A stretch of DNA of 64,000 nt, taken from assembly GCF_000277125.1 (NCBI RefSeq), contig NC_016946.1, forward strand, positions 4,836,001-4,900,000, read 5' to 3'. This document shows positions 33,879 to 43,063 of the stretch, in pieces (positions within the stretch are counted from its first letter, which is position 1; every line of letters begins with the position of its first letter). Under the pieces are notes generated by a model. That model ran no database searches, was not told the DNA's origin, and worked only from the letters and a program-made list of their open reading frames with translations. The DNA is from Mycobacterium intracellulare ATCC 13950. Its GTDB lineage: Bacteria; Actinomycetota; Actinomycetes; Mycobacteriales; Mycobacteriaceae. Both the position numbers and the translations under genes were made by a program.

Positions 33879-35042
33879 CTAGGAGCCCGCCAGCACGTTT
33901 ACGCAGTCGCGGGCGATGGCGAGCTCTTCGTTGGTCGGGATCACCAGGACGGCGATCGGCGAATCGTCGGCGGAGATCTGCCGCGCACCCCTCCCGCCAC
34001 CGAGATTGCGGCGCTCGTCGAGCACGATGCCCAGCTCCTCCATGCCGGCGACCGCGTCGCGGCGCACCGCCGCGTCGTTCTCGCCGATCCCCGCGGTGAA
34101 GCTGATGACGTCGGTGTGCCCCAGCACCGCCAGGTAGGCGCCGACGTACTTGCGCAGCCGATGCGTGAAGACGCTGTAGGCCAATTGCGCTGACTCGTCA
34201 CCGGATTCGATCATCGTTCGCAGCCGGCGGAAGTCGCGCTCACCGGACAGGCCCAGCACCCCGGATCGCTTGTTGAGCATGGTCTCGATGTCGTCGACGC
34301 CCATCCCGGCGGTGTGGGACAGGTAGCTGACGACGCTGGGATCGATGTCCCCGCTGCGGGTGCCCATCACCAGCCCCTCCAGCGGTGTGAGGCCCATCGA
34401 GGTGTCGATCGGCCGGGTGCCGGCGATCGCCGAGGCCGAGCAGCCGTTACCCAGGTGCAGCACAATCTGTTTCAAGTCGCCGGGCGGCCTGTCCAGGAAG
34501 GCGGCGGCCTGCTCGCTGACGTAGCGGTGCGAGGTGCCGTGGAACCCGTACCGGCGGATCTGATGCCGCTGCGCCAACTCGCGGTCGATGGCGTAGGTCG
34601 CGGCAGCGGGCGGCAGGTCGTGGAAGAACCCGGTGTCGAAGACCGCGATGTGCGGAATGTCGGGCAGCAGCCGCCGGGCGACCTCGATTCCCTTGAGCGA
34701 GGGAGGGTTGTGCAGCGGCGCAAGGTCTGACAGTTCGCCGAGCCGGGCGATCACCGCGTCGTCCAGCGGGGTGGGCTCGTAGAAGGCGTTGCCGCCGTGC
34801 ACCACTCGATGGCCGACCGCGACGACGCCGCATGTCTTGAGGTCGATGCCGTCGTCGGCCAGCGTGTCGAACGCGCGGCGCAGCGCGGCGTCATGGTCGG
34901 GGACGGGAGACCCCTCCTCGCCAATGCGTTCCACGAGGCCGGTCGAGAGCGCCGTGCCCGAATCGGGATCGACCAGCTGAAACTTCACCGACGACGAGCC
35001 GGAGTTGATCACCAGCACCAGGCGCGCGCTGCTACTTCCCAT
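33879..35042 (-). CDS. ackA: Acetate kinase AckA
   Basis: AckA interconverts acetyl phosphate plus ADP with acetate plus ATP. The protein opens [18 protein letters not shown] (phosphate-binding loop of the ASKHA fold) and contains [48 protein letters not shown] and [10 protein letters not shown], all acetate kinase signatures. ATG 35042 gives 387 residues, close to the M. tuberculosis length, and overlaps the pta stop by 11 bases; an upstream ATG at 35078 would overlap more. Pta and AckA form the acetate overflow/assimilation switch. Confidence 0.97.
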   Translation of the reverse strand: MGSSSARLVLVINSGSSSVKFQLVDPDSGTALSTGLVERIGEEGSPVPDHDAALRRAFDTLADDGIDLKTCGVVAVGHRVVHGGNAFYEPTPLDDAVIARLGELSDLAPLHNPPSLKGIEVARRLLPDIPHIAVFDTGFFHDLPPAAATYAIDRELAQRHQIRRYGFHGTSHRYVSEQAAAFLDRPPGDLKQIVLHLGNGCSASAIAGTRPIDTSMGLTPLEGLVMGTRSGDIDPSVVSYLSHTAGMGVDDIETMLNKRSGVLGLSGERDFRRLRTMIESGDESAQLAYSVFTHRLRKYVGAYLAVLGHTDVISFTAGIGENDAAVRRDAVAGMEELGIVLDERRNLGGGRGARQISADDSPIAVLVIPTNEELAIARDCVNVLAGS

Positions 35043-37191
35043 CGGGGCCGCCTTGTGCCTGAATCGCGGTGATGGCAACGGTGTTCACGATGTCCTCGAC
35101 CAGCGCGCCCCGCGACAGGTCGTTCACCGGCTTGCGCAGACCCTGCAGCACGGGTCCGATGGCGAGGGCTCCGGCGCTGCGCTGGACCGCCTTGTAGGTG
35201 TTGTTGCCGGTGTTGAGGTCGGGGAAGATCAGCACCGTGGCGCGCCCGGCCACCGGCGAGTCGCGCAGCTTGGTGGCCGCGACCGACGGTTCGATCGCCG
35301 CGTCGTACTGGATGGGGCCCTCCACCGGCAGGTCGGGGTTGCGCTCTCGCACCAATTGCGTTGCCGTTCTGACCTTGTCGACGTCGGCACCGGAGCCGGA
35401 GTCGCCGGTCGAGTAGGACAGCATCGCGACCCGCGGTTCGATGCCGAATTGTGCGGCGGTGCGCGCCGAGGAGATTGCGATGTCGGCCAGCTGCTCCGGT
35501 GTCGGATTGGGGATGATCGCGCAATCGCCGTAGGCCAGGACACGATCGGGCAGGCACATCAGGAAGATGCTGGACACGGTGGACACGTCCGGGACGGTCT
35601 TGATGATCTCGAACGCGGGCCGCACGGTGTGCGCGGTGGTGTGGGCGGCGCCTGACACCATGCCGTCGACCATCCCGTTGTGCACCATCATGGTGCCGAA
35701 GTACGTTGTGTCGCGCATGATCTCGCGGGCCTGCTCGACGGTGCCCCCCTTCGCCTTGCGCAACTGCGCATACTGGTCGGCGAACTCGTCGCGCAGCCGG
35801 CTGGCGCGCGGATCGATCACCGTCACGTCGGCCAGGTCCACCCCGAGTTCGCCCGCGCGCTGGCGGATTTGGGCCTCGTCGCCGAGGATGGTCAGGTCGG
35901 CGACGCGGCGTTGCAGCACCCGCCCGGCCGAGCGCAGGATGCGGTCGTCGTCGCCCTCGGGCAGCACGATGTGCCTGCGATCCGAACGCGCCTGCAGGGT
36001 CAGCTGATGGATGAACATCTGCGGCGTGGTCACGGTGGGGATCGGAATGGCAAGCTGCGCCAGCAGATCGGTGATGTCGACGTGGCCGTCCATCAGCTCG
36101 ACCGCGGTGTCGATCTTGCGTTGCGACGCCGCCGTGACCCTGCCCCGGGCGGTGGCCGCCGCGCTGGCGGTGTCGTAGGTGCCCAGCGCGGTGGCGACGA
36201 TCGGCAGCCGCAGCCGCAGCCCGGCGACCAGGGCCGCGATGGACGGGTGCAGCTCGAAGCCGCCGTTGAGGACGATGCACGACAGGGACGGAAACCCTTC
36301 CGCGGCATGGGCGCTCGCGACGGCGAGCACCACGTCCGAGCGGTCGCCGGGGGTGATGACCGCCATGCCGTCGCGCAGCCGTTCCAGGACGTGGTCGGCG
36401 GTCATCCCGGCCACCATCACACCGGTGACCTCGCGTTCGCGCAGCGACTCTTCGCCGCTGACCGGCGTCCCGCGCACCGCGCTCTGAAGCTCGGCCACCG
36501 TCGGCGCCGACAACAGCGGTTCGTCGGGCAGGACGTAGCTGCGCAGGGACGACGGCCGCAGCGCCTCGTCCAACTTCTTCCGGATGGCGTCCAGCTCGGC
36601 CGGTTCGCAGCGGTTGGCCACCACCGCCGCGGTGTGGGCGTGCTGAGCGTCCAGCTCGGCCAGGCACACCTTGACGACGTCGGCCACCTCACCGGCGGTG
36701 CGGCCCTTGCCGCTGACCGTCAGCAGCAGCGGCGCGCCGAGGTTGACCGCGATGCGCGCGTTGGTGGAAAGCTCCGCGGGTCGAATCGCCTGTCCGAGTT
36801 CGGAATAATCGCTGCCGACGATCACCACGACGTCGCACTTCTCGGCGACGGCGTGGTAGGCGTCGACGATGGCGGCGATCGCCGCGTCGCCGTCCGCGTG
36901 CAGCTGCTGGTAGGTGACGCCGACGCATTGCTCGTACGACAGGCCCGCCGTGGTGCGCGACAGCAGCAGTTCCAGGATGTAGTCGCGATTTTCCAGGTCC
37001 TGCGGCGACCCGCTGCGCCCGGCTTCGCCGCGTTGGCGATCGCCGCCATCTGAACGCGTAATGGGCCGGAACACACCGACTTTCGCCACCGTCGCGGTCA
37101 GCCGGTGCAGGAGGCCCAGCGCGATCGTCGACTTTCCGGTCTCCGGCTCGGGCGCGGCGATGTAGATCGCCGTTGCGGCGCCCGAGACCAC
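35032..37191 (-). CDS. pta: Phosphate acetyltransferase Pta (with an in-frame repeat insertion)
   Basis: Pta converts acetyl-CoA and phosphate to acetyl phosphate. The 719-residue form has an N-terminal P-loop-like dethiobiotin-synthetase domain ([19 protein letters not shown]), a DRTGG domain, and the C-terminal catalytic PTA_PTB domain ([48 protein letters not shown]). GTG 37191, 12 bases after the fgd1 stop, is the natural start. Between PITR and NRDYILEL (about residues 38-62) there are about 20 residues rich in G, R and S that I do not recall in the M. tuberculosis protein; they are encoded by a dispersed DNA repeat. Confidence 0.95.
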   Translation of the reverse strand: MVSGAATAIYIAAPEPETGKSTIALGLLHRLTATVAKVGVFRPITRSDGGDRQRGEAGRSGSPQDLENRDYILELLLSRTTAGLSYEQCVGVTYQQLHADGDAAIAAIVDAYHAVAEKCDVVVIVGSDYSELGQAIRPAELSTNARIAVNLGAPLLLTVSGKGRTAGEVADVVKVCLAELDAQHAHTAAVVANRCEPAELDAIRKKLDEALRPSSLRSYVLPDEPLLSAPTVAELQSAVRGTPVSGEESLREREVTGVMVAGMTADHVLERLRDGMAVITPGDRSDVVLAVASAHAAEGFPSLSCIVLNGGFELHPSIAALVAGLRLRLPIVATALGTYDTASAAATARGRVTAASQRKIDTAVELMDGHVDITDLLAQLAIPIPTVTTPQMFIHQLTLQARSDRRHIVLPEGDDDRILRSAGRVLQRRVADLTILGDEAQIRQRAGELGVDLADVTVIDPRASRLRDEFADQYAQLRKAKGGTVEQAREIMRDTTYFGTMMVHNGMVDGMVSGAAHTTAHTVRPAFEIIKTVPDVSTVSSIFLMCLPDRVLAYGDCAIIPNPTPEQLADIAISSARTAAQFGIEPRVAMLSYSTGDSGSGADVDKVRTATQLVRERNPDLPVEGPIQYDAAIEPSVAATKLRDSPVAGRATVLIFPDLNTGNNTYKAVQRSAGALAIGPVLQGLRKPVNDLSRGALVEDIVNTVAITAIQAQGGPDGK
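37001..37050 (-). repeat. GCGATCGC-type repeat lying in frame inside pta
   Basis: On the minus strand, GGCGATCGCCAACGCGGCGA and then AGCCGGGCGCAGCGGGTCGC match the block after thiC (2519-2558) almost base for base, and the array at 38.3 kb closely. Here it is translated within pta without breaking the frame. Confidence 0.8.
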
Positions 37192-37202
37192 TCGTCCGCC
37201 CC

Positions 37203-38213
37203 TCAGGCCAGCCGCCGCAGCCGCGGCGCCAGGTCCTTCTCGAAGAGGTCCAGGAACCGGCGCTGGTCGTGACCGGGCGCGTGGAACACCAGGTGGTTGA
37301 GGCCCCACTTCACGTACTGGCCGACCTTTTCGACCGCCTCGTCGGGATCGGATGCCACGATCCAGCGCTTGGCGACCTGCTCGATCGGCAGCGCGTCGGC
37401 GGCCTTCTCCATCTCGATCGGGTCGTCGATGCTGTGCTTCTGTTCGGCGGTCAGCGACAGGGGCGCCCAGAACCGGGTGTTCTCCAGCGCCAGTTTGGGA
37501 TCGGGGTCATAGGAGATCTTGATCTCGATCATCTTGTCGATGTCGTCGACGTTGCGGTCGTTGATCGCGGCGCCCTCCTTGACGGCGGGGATCAGCTTGT
37601 CCTTGTAGAGCTCCTCGCCCTTGCCGGAGGTGCAGATGAAGCCGTCGCCGGCGCGCCCCGCGTACTTGGCGACCGCGGGGCCCCCGGCCGCGACGTAGAT
37701 CGGGACCCCGCCCTCGGGCACGTCGTAGATCGAGGCGCCCTTGAGCCGGTAGTACTCGCCGTCGAAGTCGACGCGGTCGCCGCGCCACAGCTCGCGCATC
37801 AACCGCACCGACTCGCGCAGCCTGGCGAACCGCTCCTTGAACTCTGGCCAGTCGCCCTCGTATCCCGTGGCGATCTCGTTCAGCGCCTCGCCGGTGCCGA
37901 CCCCGAGGAAGATGCGGTCCGGGTACAGGCAGGCCATGGTGGCGAAGGCCTGCGCGATGACGGCGGGGTTGTAGCGGAAGGTCGGGGTGAGCACGGAGGT
38001 GCCCAGCGTGATCCGCTTCGTGCGTTCGCCGACCGCGGTCATCCAGGCCAGCGAGAACGGCGCGTGCCCGCCCTCGTGCCGCCACGGCTGGAAATGGTCA
38101 CTGACCGTTGCGCTGTCCATGCCGTGACCTTCGGCGGCGACGGCAAGCTCGACGAGCTCGCGCGGTGCAAATTGTTCGGCGGACGCTTTGTATCCGAGTT
38201 TCAGTTCAGCCAC
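37203..38213 (-). CDS. fgd1: F420-dependent glucose-6-phosphate dehydrogenase Fgd1
   Basis: Fgd1 oxidises glucose-6-phosphate to phosphogluconolactone while reducing F420, supplying the reduced cofactor for the many mycobacterial F420 enzymes (including, probably, the one at 4.5 kb). The 336-residue sequence shows [29 protein letters not shown] (with the active-site His near residue 40), [15 protein letters not shown], and [10 protein letters not shown] with the conserved Glu near 109. It is the last-promoter gene of the fgd1-pta-ackA run, 12 bases before pta. Activation of nitroimidazole prodrugs depends on this enzyme in mycobacteria. Confidence 0.98.
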   Translation of the reverse strand: MAELKLGYKASAEQFAPRELVELAVAAEGHGMDSATVSDHFQPWRHEGGHAPFSLAWMTAVGERTKRITLGTSVLTPTFRYNPAVIAQAFATMACLYPDRIFLGVGTGEALNEIATGYEGDWPEFKERFARLRESVRLMRELWRGDRVDFDGEYYRLKGASIYDVPEGGVPIYVAAGGPAVAKYAGRAGDGFICTSGKGEELYKDKLIPAVKEGAAINDRNVDDIDKMIEIKISYDPDPKLALENTRFWAPLSLTAEQKHSIDDPIEMEKAADALPIEQVAKRWIVASDPDEAVEKVGQYVKWGLNHLVFHAPGHDQRRFLDLFEKDLAPRLRRLA

Positions 38214-38225
38214 GAGTTCTTTCTA

Positions 38226-38388
38226 CTCCTGTGCTGATGGTCGCGACCCGCCGCGCCCGGCGAAACGCCGCGCTTGCGATCGCTCCTGTGCTGATGGTCG
38301 CGACCCGCCGCGCCCGGCTACGCCGCGCTTGCGATCGCTCCTGTGCTGACGGTCGCGACCCGCCGCGCCCGGCTACGCCGCGCGTCAG
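38226..38388 (+). repeat. About three tandem ~56-bp repeats in the fgd1 / metallo-beta-lactamase divergent promoter
   Basis: Units start at 38226 (57 bp), 38283 (55 bp) and 38338 (51 bp, incomplete), each beginning CTCCTGTGCTGATGGTCGCG and ending CGCGCTTGCGATCG. Copies one and two differ by a 2-bp indel and few substitutions. The reverse complement carries the GCGATCGCAAGCGCGGC core seen after thiC. The array occupies nearly the whole 191-base gap between two divergent starts, so promoters must lie within it. Confidence 0.9.
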
Positions 38389-38404
38389 ACCTACACTCGC
38401 GGGC

Positions 38405-39154
38405 ATGGGACCGGCGCCAACTCTTGTTCAAGTCACCGACACGGTGCACCTCGCCCGGGGCGACGCCGTCAACTGGACGATCGTTGCCGACGACACCGGC
38501 GTGATGCTGATCGACGCTGGGTATCCGGGGGACCGCCCCGACGTGCTGGCGTCGCTGCGCGAGCTGGGCTTCGACGCCGGAGACGTGCGTGCCATCCTGC
38601 TCACCCACGCCCACATCGACCACCTGGGCTCGGCGATCTGGTTCGCCAACGAATACGGCACCGACGTGTATTGCCACGCCGACGAGGTGGGGCACGCCAA
38701 GCGCGAATACCTGGAGCAGGCCTCGGTTTTCGATGTCGCCGTTCGCATTTGGCGGCCGCGCTGGGCGGCGTGGGGGTTGCACGTGGTGCGCAGCGGCGGC
38801 CTGATCCGCGACGGCATCCCGTCGACGCGACCGCTGACCGCTGACGTGGCCGCCGGCCTGCCCGGGCATCCGATGGCCGTTTTCACCCCGGGGCACACCA
38901 GCGGGCACTGCTCGTACGTGGTCGACGGGGTCCTGGTCAGCGGCGACGCCCTGATCACCGGCCACCCCCTGCTCAAGCACGACGGGCCGCAGCTGCTGCC
39001 GGAGGTGTTCAGCCGAAGCCAGCAGAATTCGCTGCGCAGCCTGGACGCGTTGGCCCTGCTCGACACCGAGGTGTTGCTGCCGGGGCACGGCGCCGTGTGG
39101 CGCGGCCCGATCCGCGAGGCGACGGCCCGGGCCATCTCGCTGGCCGGCGGTTGA
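38405..39154 (+). CDS. Metallo-beta-lactamase-fold hydrolase (Rv0406c-like)
   Basis: The 249-residue protein has the MBL metal motif LTHAHIDHLG (H-x-H-x-D-H, near residues 69-74), the third histidine in FTPGHTSGHCSYV (near 161), Asp in LVSGDALITG and the last ligand in LLPGHGAVWRG. The opening VTDTVHLARGDAVNW is usual for MBL hydrolases of the glyoxalase II/lactonase branch. The substrate is unknown; drug hydrolysis is not implied. ATG 38405 is chosen because everything upstream is repeat array. It is divergent from fgd1. Confidence 0.92.
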   Translation: MGPAPTLVQVTDTVHLARGDAVNWTIVADDTGVMLIDAGYPGDRPDVLASLRELGFDAGDVRAILLTHAHIDHLGSAIWFANEYGTDVYCHADEVGHAKREYLEQASVFDVAVRIWRPRWAAWGLHVVRSGGLIRDGIPSTRPLTADVAAGLPGHPMAVFTPGHTSGHCSYVVDGVLVSGDALITGHPLLKHDGPQLLPEVFSRSQQNSLRSLDALALLDTEVLLPGHGAVWRGPIREATARAISLAGG

Positions 39155-39273
39155 TGGCCTCGGGCCAGATCATCGCCACGGAAACCACACCGGCCCCGTG
39201 AAGATCCTGATTGCCCTGAGATCCGTTGTGACGGTTGTCAACTCGATCGCCCCGGTCTGGGCGTCGGCGCCGG

Positions 39274-39777
39274 CTATGCCAGCCACTTCTCGAAGGCGAT
39301 CGGGATGAACGGCCCCCAGGACGGCAGCGGGTCCGGCGCCACCCGGGCATAGCCCGTCGCGTCGTAGAGCGCCTCGGCCTCGGGCTGCCGATTGCCGGTG
39401 ATCAAGTAGAGCCGCCGGTACCCGCGCGCCAGGGTCTCGGCCTCCAGCGCGGCCAGCAACGCCCGCGCATAGCCGCGGCGCCGATGGGCGGCGTCGGTCC
39501 AGATCCGCTTGAGTTCGGCGGTGTGGGCGTCGTAGCGGCGAAACGCGCCGCCGGTCACCGGCACGCCGCGCAGGACGCCGATCAACAACCCGCCGTCCGG
39601 CGGCGCCAGCTCGGCCTCCGGCACGGGCAGCCAGGACAGATGCGTGCTCGGCGTGCCGCCGTAGCGCTCCGCATACTCGACGGCCAACTCGGCCAACAGC
39701 GGTTGGGCCAGCGGATCGTCGTGGGTCGCCGAGACGAACCGCAACCGGCCATCTGGCGGAATGGATTCCGGCATCAT
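39274..39777 (-). CDS. GNAT-family N-acetyltransferase
   Basis: The protein (about 168 residues) has the GNAT core: AELKRIWTDAAHRRRGYARALLAALEAE includes the acetyl-CoA pyrophosphate loop R-R-x-G-x-A (near residues 102-110), then RRLYLITGNRQPEAEALYDATGY, the characteristic strand and helix before the end. The substrate is unknown. ATG at 39777 or 39774 (two consecutive Met codons) is preferred; a longer frame would run into the methyltransferase upstream, whose stop is only 7 bases away. The two genes are likely co-transcribed. Confidence 0.9.
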   Translation of the reverse strand: MMPESIPPDGRLRFVSATHDDPLAQPLLAELAVEYAERYGGTPSTHLSWLPVPEAELAPPDGGLLIGVLRGVPVTGGAFRRYDAHTAELKRIWTDAAHRRRGYARALLAALEAETLARGYRRLYLITGNRQPEAEALYDATGYARVAPDPLPSWGPFIPIAFEKWLA

Positions 39778-39784
39778 CGAAAAC

Positions 39785-40666
39785 TCAAACGCGTGTCGCG
39801 GTGACATATTCCGGGATGAACTCCGCGTCGCCGCGCCCGGTGCGCCGCCGCTTGCCCAGCCCCATGGTGCGCAGCAAGTCGGCGATGTCACGCCCGCGCG
39901 TTTCCCAGCCGTGGTCCGCCAAATACTCAGGGACATAGTGGTATTCGCCCGGATAGGTCAGGCTGGCCAGATCGACGTCGAGCCCGCGCCGCCGCCAGCC
40001 GTCGACGAAGGCGCGTTCGGCCCCCAGCTGCAACGGATTCCAGGTGGGCATGTGATCGGCGGCCAACCGGCTGCCGAGGGCGCTCGCCGCGGTGACGCCG
40101 CGCAGCAACCGGCTCTGCTCCTGGGGCGGCAGATACCCGACGAGCAACTGCTCGGCGACCCACACCGTGGGCTGGGCGGCGTCAAAACCCACCCGCCGCA
40201 ACGCCGCCGGCCAATCGTCGCGCAGGTCGATGCCGACCGCGCATCGGTTGGTGGCCAAAGTGGCGTCCAGCCCCCGAAGCACGTCGGACTTGAAGTCGAG
40301 CACCTGCGGCCGATCGATCTCGTAGACCGTCGTCCCCCGCGGCCACCACAGCCGGTAGGCCCGGCTGTCCAGGCCCGACGCCAGGATCACCACCTGGCGA
40401 ATGCCCGCCCGGCCCGCGTCGGCCAAAAATTCGTCGACGAAGCGGGTGTGCGCCGCCAGCGCGTCCATCAGCGCCGTCATCGCCGCGTCGTCGCCGTCGT
40501 CGGCCGCGAACGCGTGGTCCTTGATCGCCCGGGTGAGGTAGTCGATCCCGACCGCGCACAACAACGGCTCGGCGAACGGGTCGTTCAGCAGGCCCTTGTC
40601 GGTGGCCACGGCCCGCGCGGCGGCCCCGAACGTCGCGGTCACCTCCACATCGGCCGTCGGTGCCAT
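39785..40666 (-). CDS. TIGR00027-family class I SAM-dependent methyltransferase (third copy)
   Basis: This 293-residue protein has [34 protein letters not shown] (motif I), VYEIDRPQVLDFK and TVWVAEQLLVGYL, defining the same family as the genes at 8.6 and 11.3 kb. It lacks the D-D-S-W-D opening of those two and starts MAPTADVEVTATFGAAARA. ATG 40666 lies 7 bases after the DUF3054 stop, so it is read as part of a DUF3054-methyltransferase-GNAT run. The frame is open further upstream, but over the DUF3054 gene. Substrate unknown. Confidence 0.92.
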   Translation of the reverse strand: MAPTADVEVTATFGAAARAVATDKGLLNDPFAEPLLCAVGIDYLTRAIKDHAFAADDGDDAAMTALMDALAAHTRFVDEFLADAGRAGIRQVVILASGLDSRAYRLWWPRGTTVYEIDRPQVLDFKSDVLRGLDATLATNRCAVGIDLRDDWPAALRRVGFDAAQPTVWVAEQLLVGYLPPQEQSRLLRGVTAASALGSRLAADHMPTWNPLQLGAERAFVDGWRRRGLDVDLASLTYPGEYHYVPEYLADHGWETRGRDIADLLRTMGLGKRRRTGRGDAEFIPEYVTATRV

Positions 40667-40673
40667 CGCGCGC

Positions 40674-41045
40674 TCAGACGTCGGAGCGGCGCCGCAGGGT
40701 AAGCCCCACGGCCACTCGCCAGCCCAGCAACAACAACGCGGTGACCGCCGTCGCCACCACGACGAAACTGGCGGCCACGCCCGCAGACGTCGCCTTGCGC
40801 AGCACCATGCCGACGACGACGGTGGACAACCAGACGACGACCCCGGTGGGCGCCACCGCGGTGGGCCGCCGCCAGCCGCGTGCGGCCAGCCAACCGACCG
40901 CGGTGCCGGTGAGAAACGGCCACGCCGTCGTGGCGATGCCGGTGAGGTTGAGCCCTTCGTCGTGACTGCGGCGCCCCAGGGCGCAGAACACCAGCACGCC
41001 GACGACGTCCACGGCCAGCCAGCCCAGCCACCGGAGCCTAAGCAT
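40674..41045 (-). CDS. DUF3054 membrane protein
   Basis: The 123-residue protein has four hydrophobic segments: WLAVDVVGVLVFCALGR, TAWPFLTGTAVGWLAA, VVVWLSTVVVGMVLR and FVVVATAVTALLLLGW. The first, with D-x-x-G-V-L-x-F near residue 13 and G-R-R-S-H following, is the DUF3054 signature. The function is unknown. It heads a three-gene run and is divergent from the SDR gene with about 70 bases between starts. Confidence 0.88.
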   Translation of the reverse strand: MLRLRWLGWLAVDVVGVLVFCALGRRSHDEGLNLTGIATTAWPFLTGTAVGWLAARGWRRPTAVAPTGVVVWLSTVVVGMVLRKATSAGVAASFVVVATAVTALLLLGWRVAVGLTLRRRSDV

Positions 41046-41115
41046 GCAGCGAGACTACCGGGGCAGAGCCTCGATCCTTGACCCGGCGGCCGCGGTGAAC
41101 CTAGATTCGTCAGCG

Positions 41116-41862
41116 ATGAATACCCATTCACCTGATGGCCTCGCGGTGGTGACCGGCGCCGGTTCCGGCATCGGCAGGGCGATCGCGCTCGGATTCGCCG
41201 CCCGCGGCGACCGCGTGGTGGCCGCGGACCTCGACGAGGCGGCGGCCTCGGCCACCGCCGGGGAACACCCCGACAAGATCACCGCGCTGCCGGTGGACGT
41301 GGCCGACCCGGATCAAGTCAACGCGCTGCGGGATCGCATCAACGCCGACCTCGGGGTGCCCAACATCGTCGTCAACGCCGCCGGATGGGACCGCACTGAC
41401 CAATTCCTCAATGCCACGGCGGAATTCGCGCAGAAGGTGGTCGCGATCAACTACCTGGGGCCGGTGCATGTCTGCTCGGCGTTCCTGCCGGGGATGATCG
41501 AGACGCACGGCGGCGGGCGCGTGGTCAACCTGGCCAGTGACGCCGGCCGGGTGGGCAGCGCGGGCGAGAGCATCTACGCCGGCGCCAAGGGCGGGGTGAT
41601 CGCCCTGACCAAGTCGCTGGCCCGCGAGATGGCGCGTCACCAGATCACGGTGAACTGCGTGTGCCCCGGACCGACCGACACGCCGCTGTTTCACGCGCAG
41701 CCCGAGAAGCTGAAGGAGGCGCTGGTCAAGGCGATCCCGTTCCGCCGCCTGGCCCGGCCCGACGAGGTCGCCGCGCCGGTGTTGTTCTTCGCGTCGGAAG
41801 CCGCCTCGTTCATCACCGGACAGGTGATCAGCGTCAGCGGCGGCCTGACGATGGCCGGCTAG
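41116..41862 (+). CDS. Short-chain dehydrogenase (BadH / 3-hydroxyacyl-CoA dehydrogenase-like)
   Basis: This classical SDR (248 residues) has the cofactor motif VVTGAGSGIGRAIALGF at residues 11-27, N-A-A-G in VVNAAGWDRTDQF, the catalytic Ser in VNLASDAGRVGS, and Tyr/Lys in SIYAGAKGG. ADLDE at the end of strand 2 favours NAD over NADP. The overall pattern resembles 2-hydroxycyclohexanecarboxyl-CoA dehydrogenase BadH and related hydroxyacyl-CoA dehydrogenases. Two acyl-CoA dehydrogenase genes follow at once, supporting a beta-oxidation-like step on a ring or branched acyl-CoA; the exact substrate is inference. Confidence 0.88.
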   Translation: MNTHSPDGLAVVTGAGSGIGRAIALGFAARGDRVVAADLDEAAASATAGEHPDKITALPVDVADPDQVNALRDRINADLGVPNIVVNAAGWDRTDQFLNATAEFAQKVVAINYLGPVHVCSAFLPGMIETHGGGRVVNLASDAGRVGSAGESIYAGAKGGVIALTKSLAREMARHQITVNCVCPGPTDTPLFHAQPEKLKEALVKAIPFRRLARPDEVAAPVLFFASEAASFITGQVISVSGGLTMAG

Positions 41863-41878
41863 TGGCAGGCTGACTCCT

Positions 41879-43063
41879 ATGAGCACCAAGACGCCGCCCG
41901 CCTTCGACCGCTACGACCCGCTCGGCCTGGACGCCTCCCTGTCCGACGACGAACGCGCCGTGCGCGAGACCGTCCGGGAATTCTGCGCCGAGCACGTCCT
42001 GCCCCACGTCGCGGAGTGGTTCGAGATCGGCGACCTCCCGGTCCGCGAACTCGCCAAGGGGTTCGGCCAGCTGGGGCTGCTGGGCATGCACCTGGACGGG
42101 TACGGCTGCGGCGGGGCCTCCGCCGTGCACTACGGGCTGGCCTGCGTCGAGCTCGAGGCCGCCGACTCCGGCATTCGGTCGATGGTCTCGGTGCAGGGCT
42201 CGCTGGCGATGTTCGCGATTTGGAATTTCGGGTCCGAGGAGCAGAAGCAGGAATGGTTGCCGGGCATGGCCACCGGCGAGCTGCTCGGCTGCTTCGGGCT
42301 GACCGAGCCCGACGTCGGATCCGACCCCGCCGCGATGAAAACCCGTGCGCGACGGGATGGTTCGGACTGGGTGCTCACCGGCCGCAAGTTGTGGATCACC
42401 AACGGCTCGGTGGCCGACGTCGCGGTCGTGTGGGCCAACACCGACAACGGGGTCCGCGGTTTCATCGTGCCCACCAAGACGGCGGGCTTCAGCGCCAACA
42501 CCATTCACCACAAGCTGTCGTTGCGGGCCTCGATCACCAGCGAGCTGGTGCTCGACGACGTGCGGCTGCCCGCCGAGGCGATGCTGCCCGAGGCCAAGGG
42601 GCTGCGCGGGCCGCTGTCGTGCCTGTCCGAGGCCCGGTACGGAATCATCTGGGGCTCCATGGGAGCCGCGCGCTCGGCCTGGCAGGCGGCCCTCGACTAC
42701 GCCACGCAGCGCACCCAGTTCGGCCGCCCGATCGCCGGATTCCAGTTGACCCAGGCCAAACTCGTCGACATGGCCGTCGAACTGCACAAGGGCCAGCTGC
42801 TGTCGCTGCACCTCGGCCGCCTCAAGGACAGCGTGGGCCTGCGTCCCGAGCAGGTGAGCTTCGGCAAGCTGAACAACACCCGGGAGGCGATCGAGATCTG
42901 CCGGACCGCCCGAACGATACTGGGCGGCAACGGGATATCGCTGGAGTATCCCGTGATCCGGCACATGGTCAACCTGGAATCGGTGCTGACCTACGAGGGC
43001 ACACCGGAGATGCATCAGCTGGTCCTCGGCCAGGCGTTCACCGGCAGCGACGCCTTCCGCTGA
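41879..43063 (+). CDS. Acyl-CoA dehydrogenase, glutaryl-CoA dehydrogenase-like (FadE7-like)
   Basis: The 394-residue FAD enzyme has GCFGLTEPDVGSDPAAMKT and KLWITNGSVADVAVVWA in the flavin-binding middle domain and the catalytic base Glu373 in LTYEGTPEMHQLVLG, in the position used by medium-chain and glutaryl-CoA enzymes. SEARYGIIWGSMGAA is characteristic of the glutaryl-CoA branch. By position near ndhA it corresponds to FadE7 (Rv0400c) of M. tuberculosis. Its stop shares one base with the next ATG (TGATG). Confidence 0.9.
   Translation: MSTKTPPAFDRYDPLGLDASLSDDERAVRETVREFCAEHVLPHVAEWFEIGDLPVRELAKGFGQLGLLGMHLDGYGCGGASAVHYGLACVELEAADSGIRSMVSVQGSLAMFAIWNFGSEEQKQEWLPGMATGELLGCFGLTEPDVGSDPAAMKTRARRDGSDWVLTGRKLWITNGSVADVAVVWANTDNGVRGFIVPTKTAGFSANTIHHKLSLRASITSELVLDDVRLPAEAMLPEAKGLRGPLSCLSEARYGIIWGSMGAARSAWQAALDYATQRTQFGRPIAGFQLTQAKLVDMAVELHKGQLLSLHLGRLKDSVGLRPEQVSFGKLNNTREAIEICRTARTILGGNGISLEYPVIRHMVNLESVLTYEGTPEMHQLVLGQAFTGSDAFR

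Noticed and set aside
37192..37308. Longer Pta start at 37308
   Set aside because: The extra 39 residues would be encoded inside fgd1 and are proline/arginine-rich shadow sequence; GTG 37191 lies right after the fgd1 stop and matches the normal Pta N terminus.
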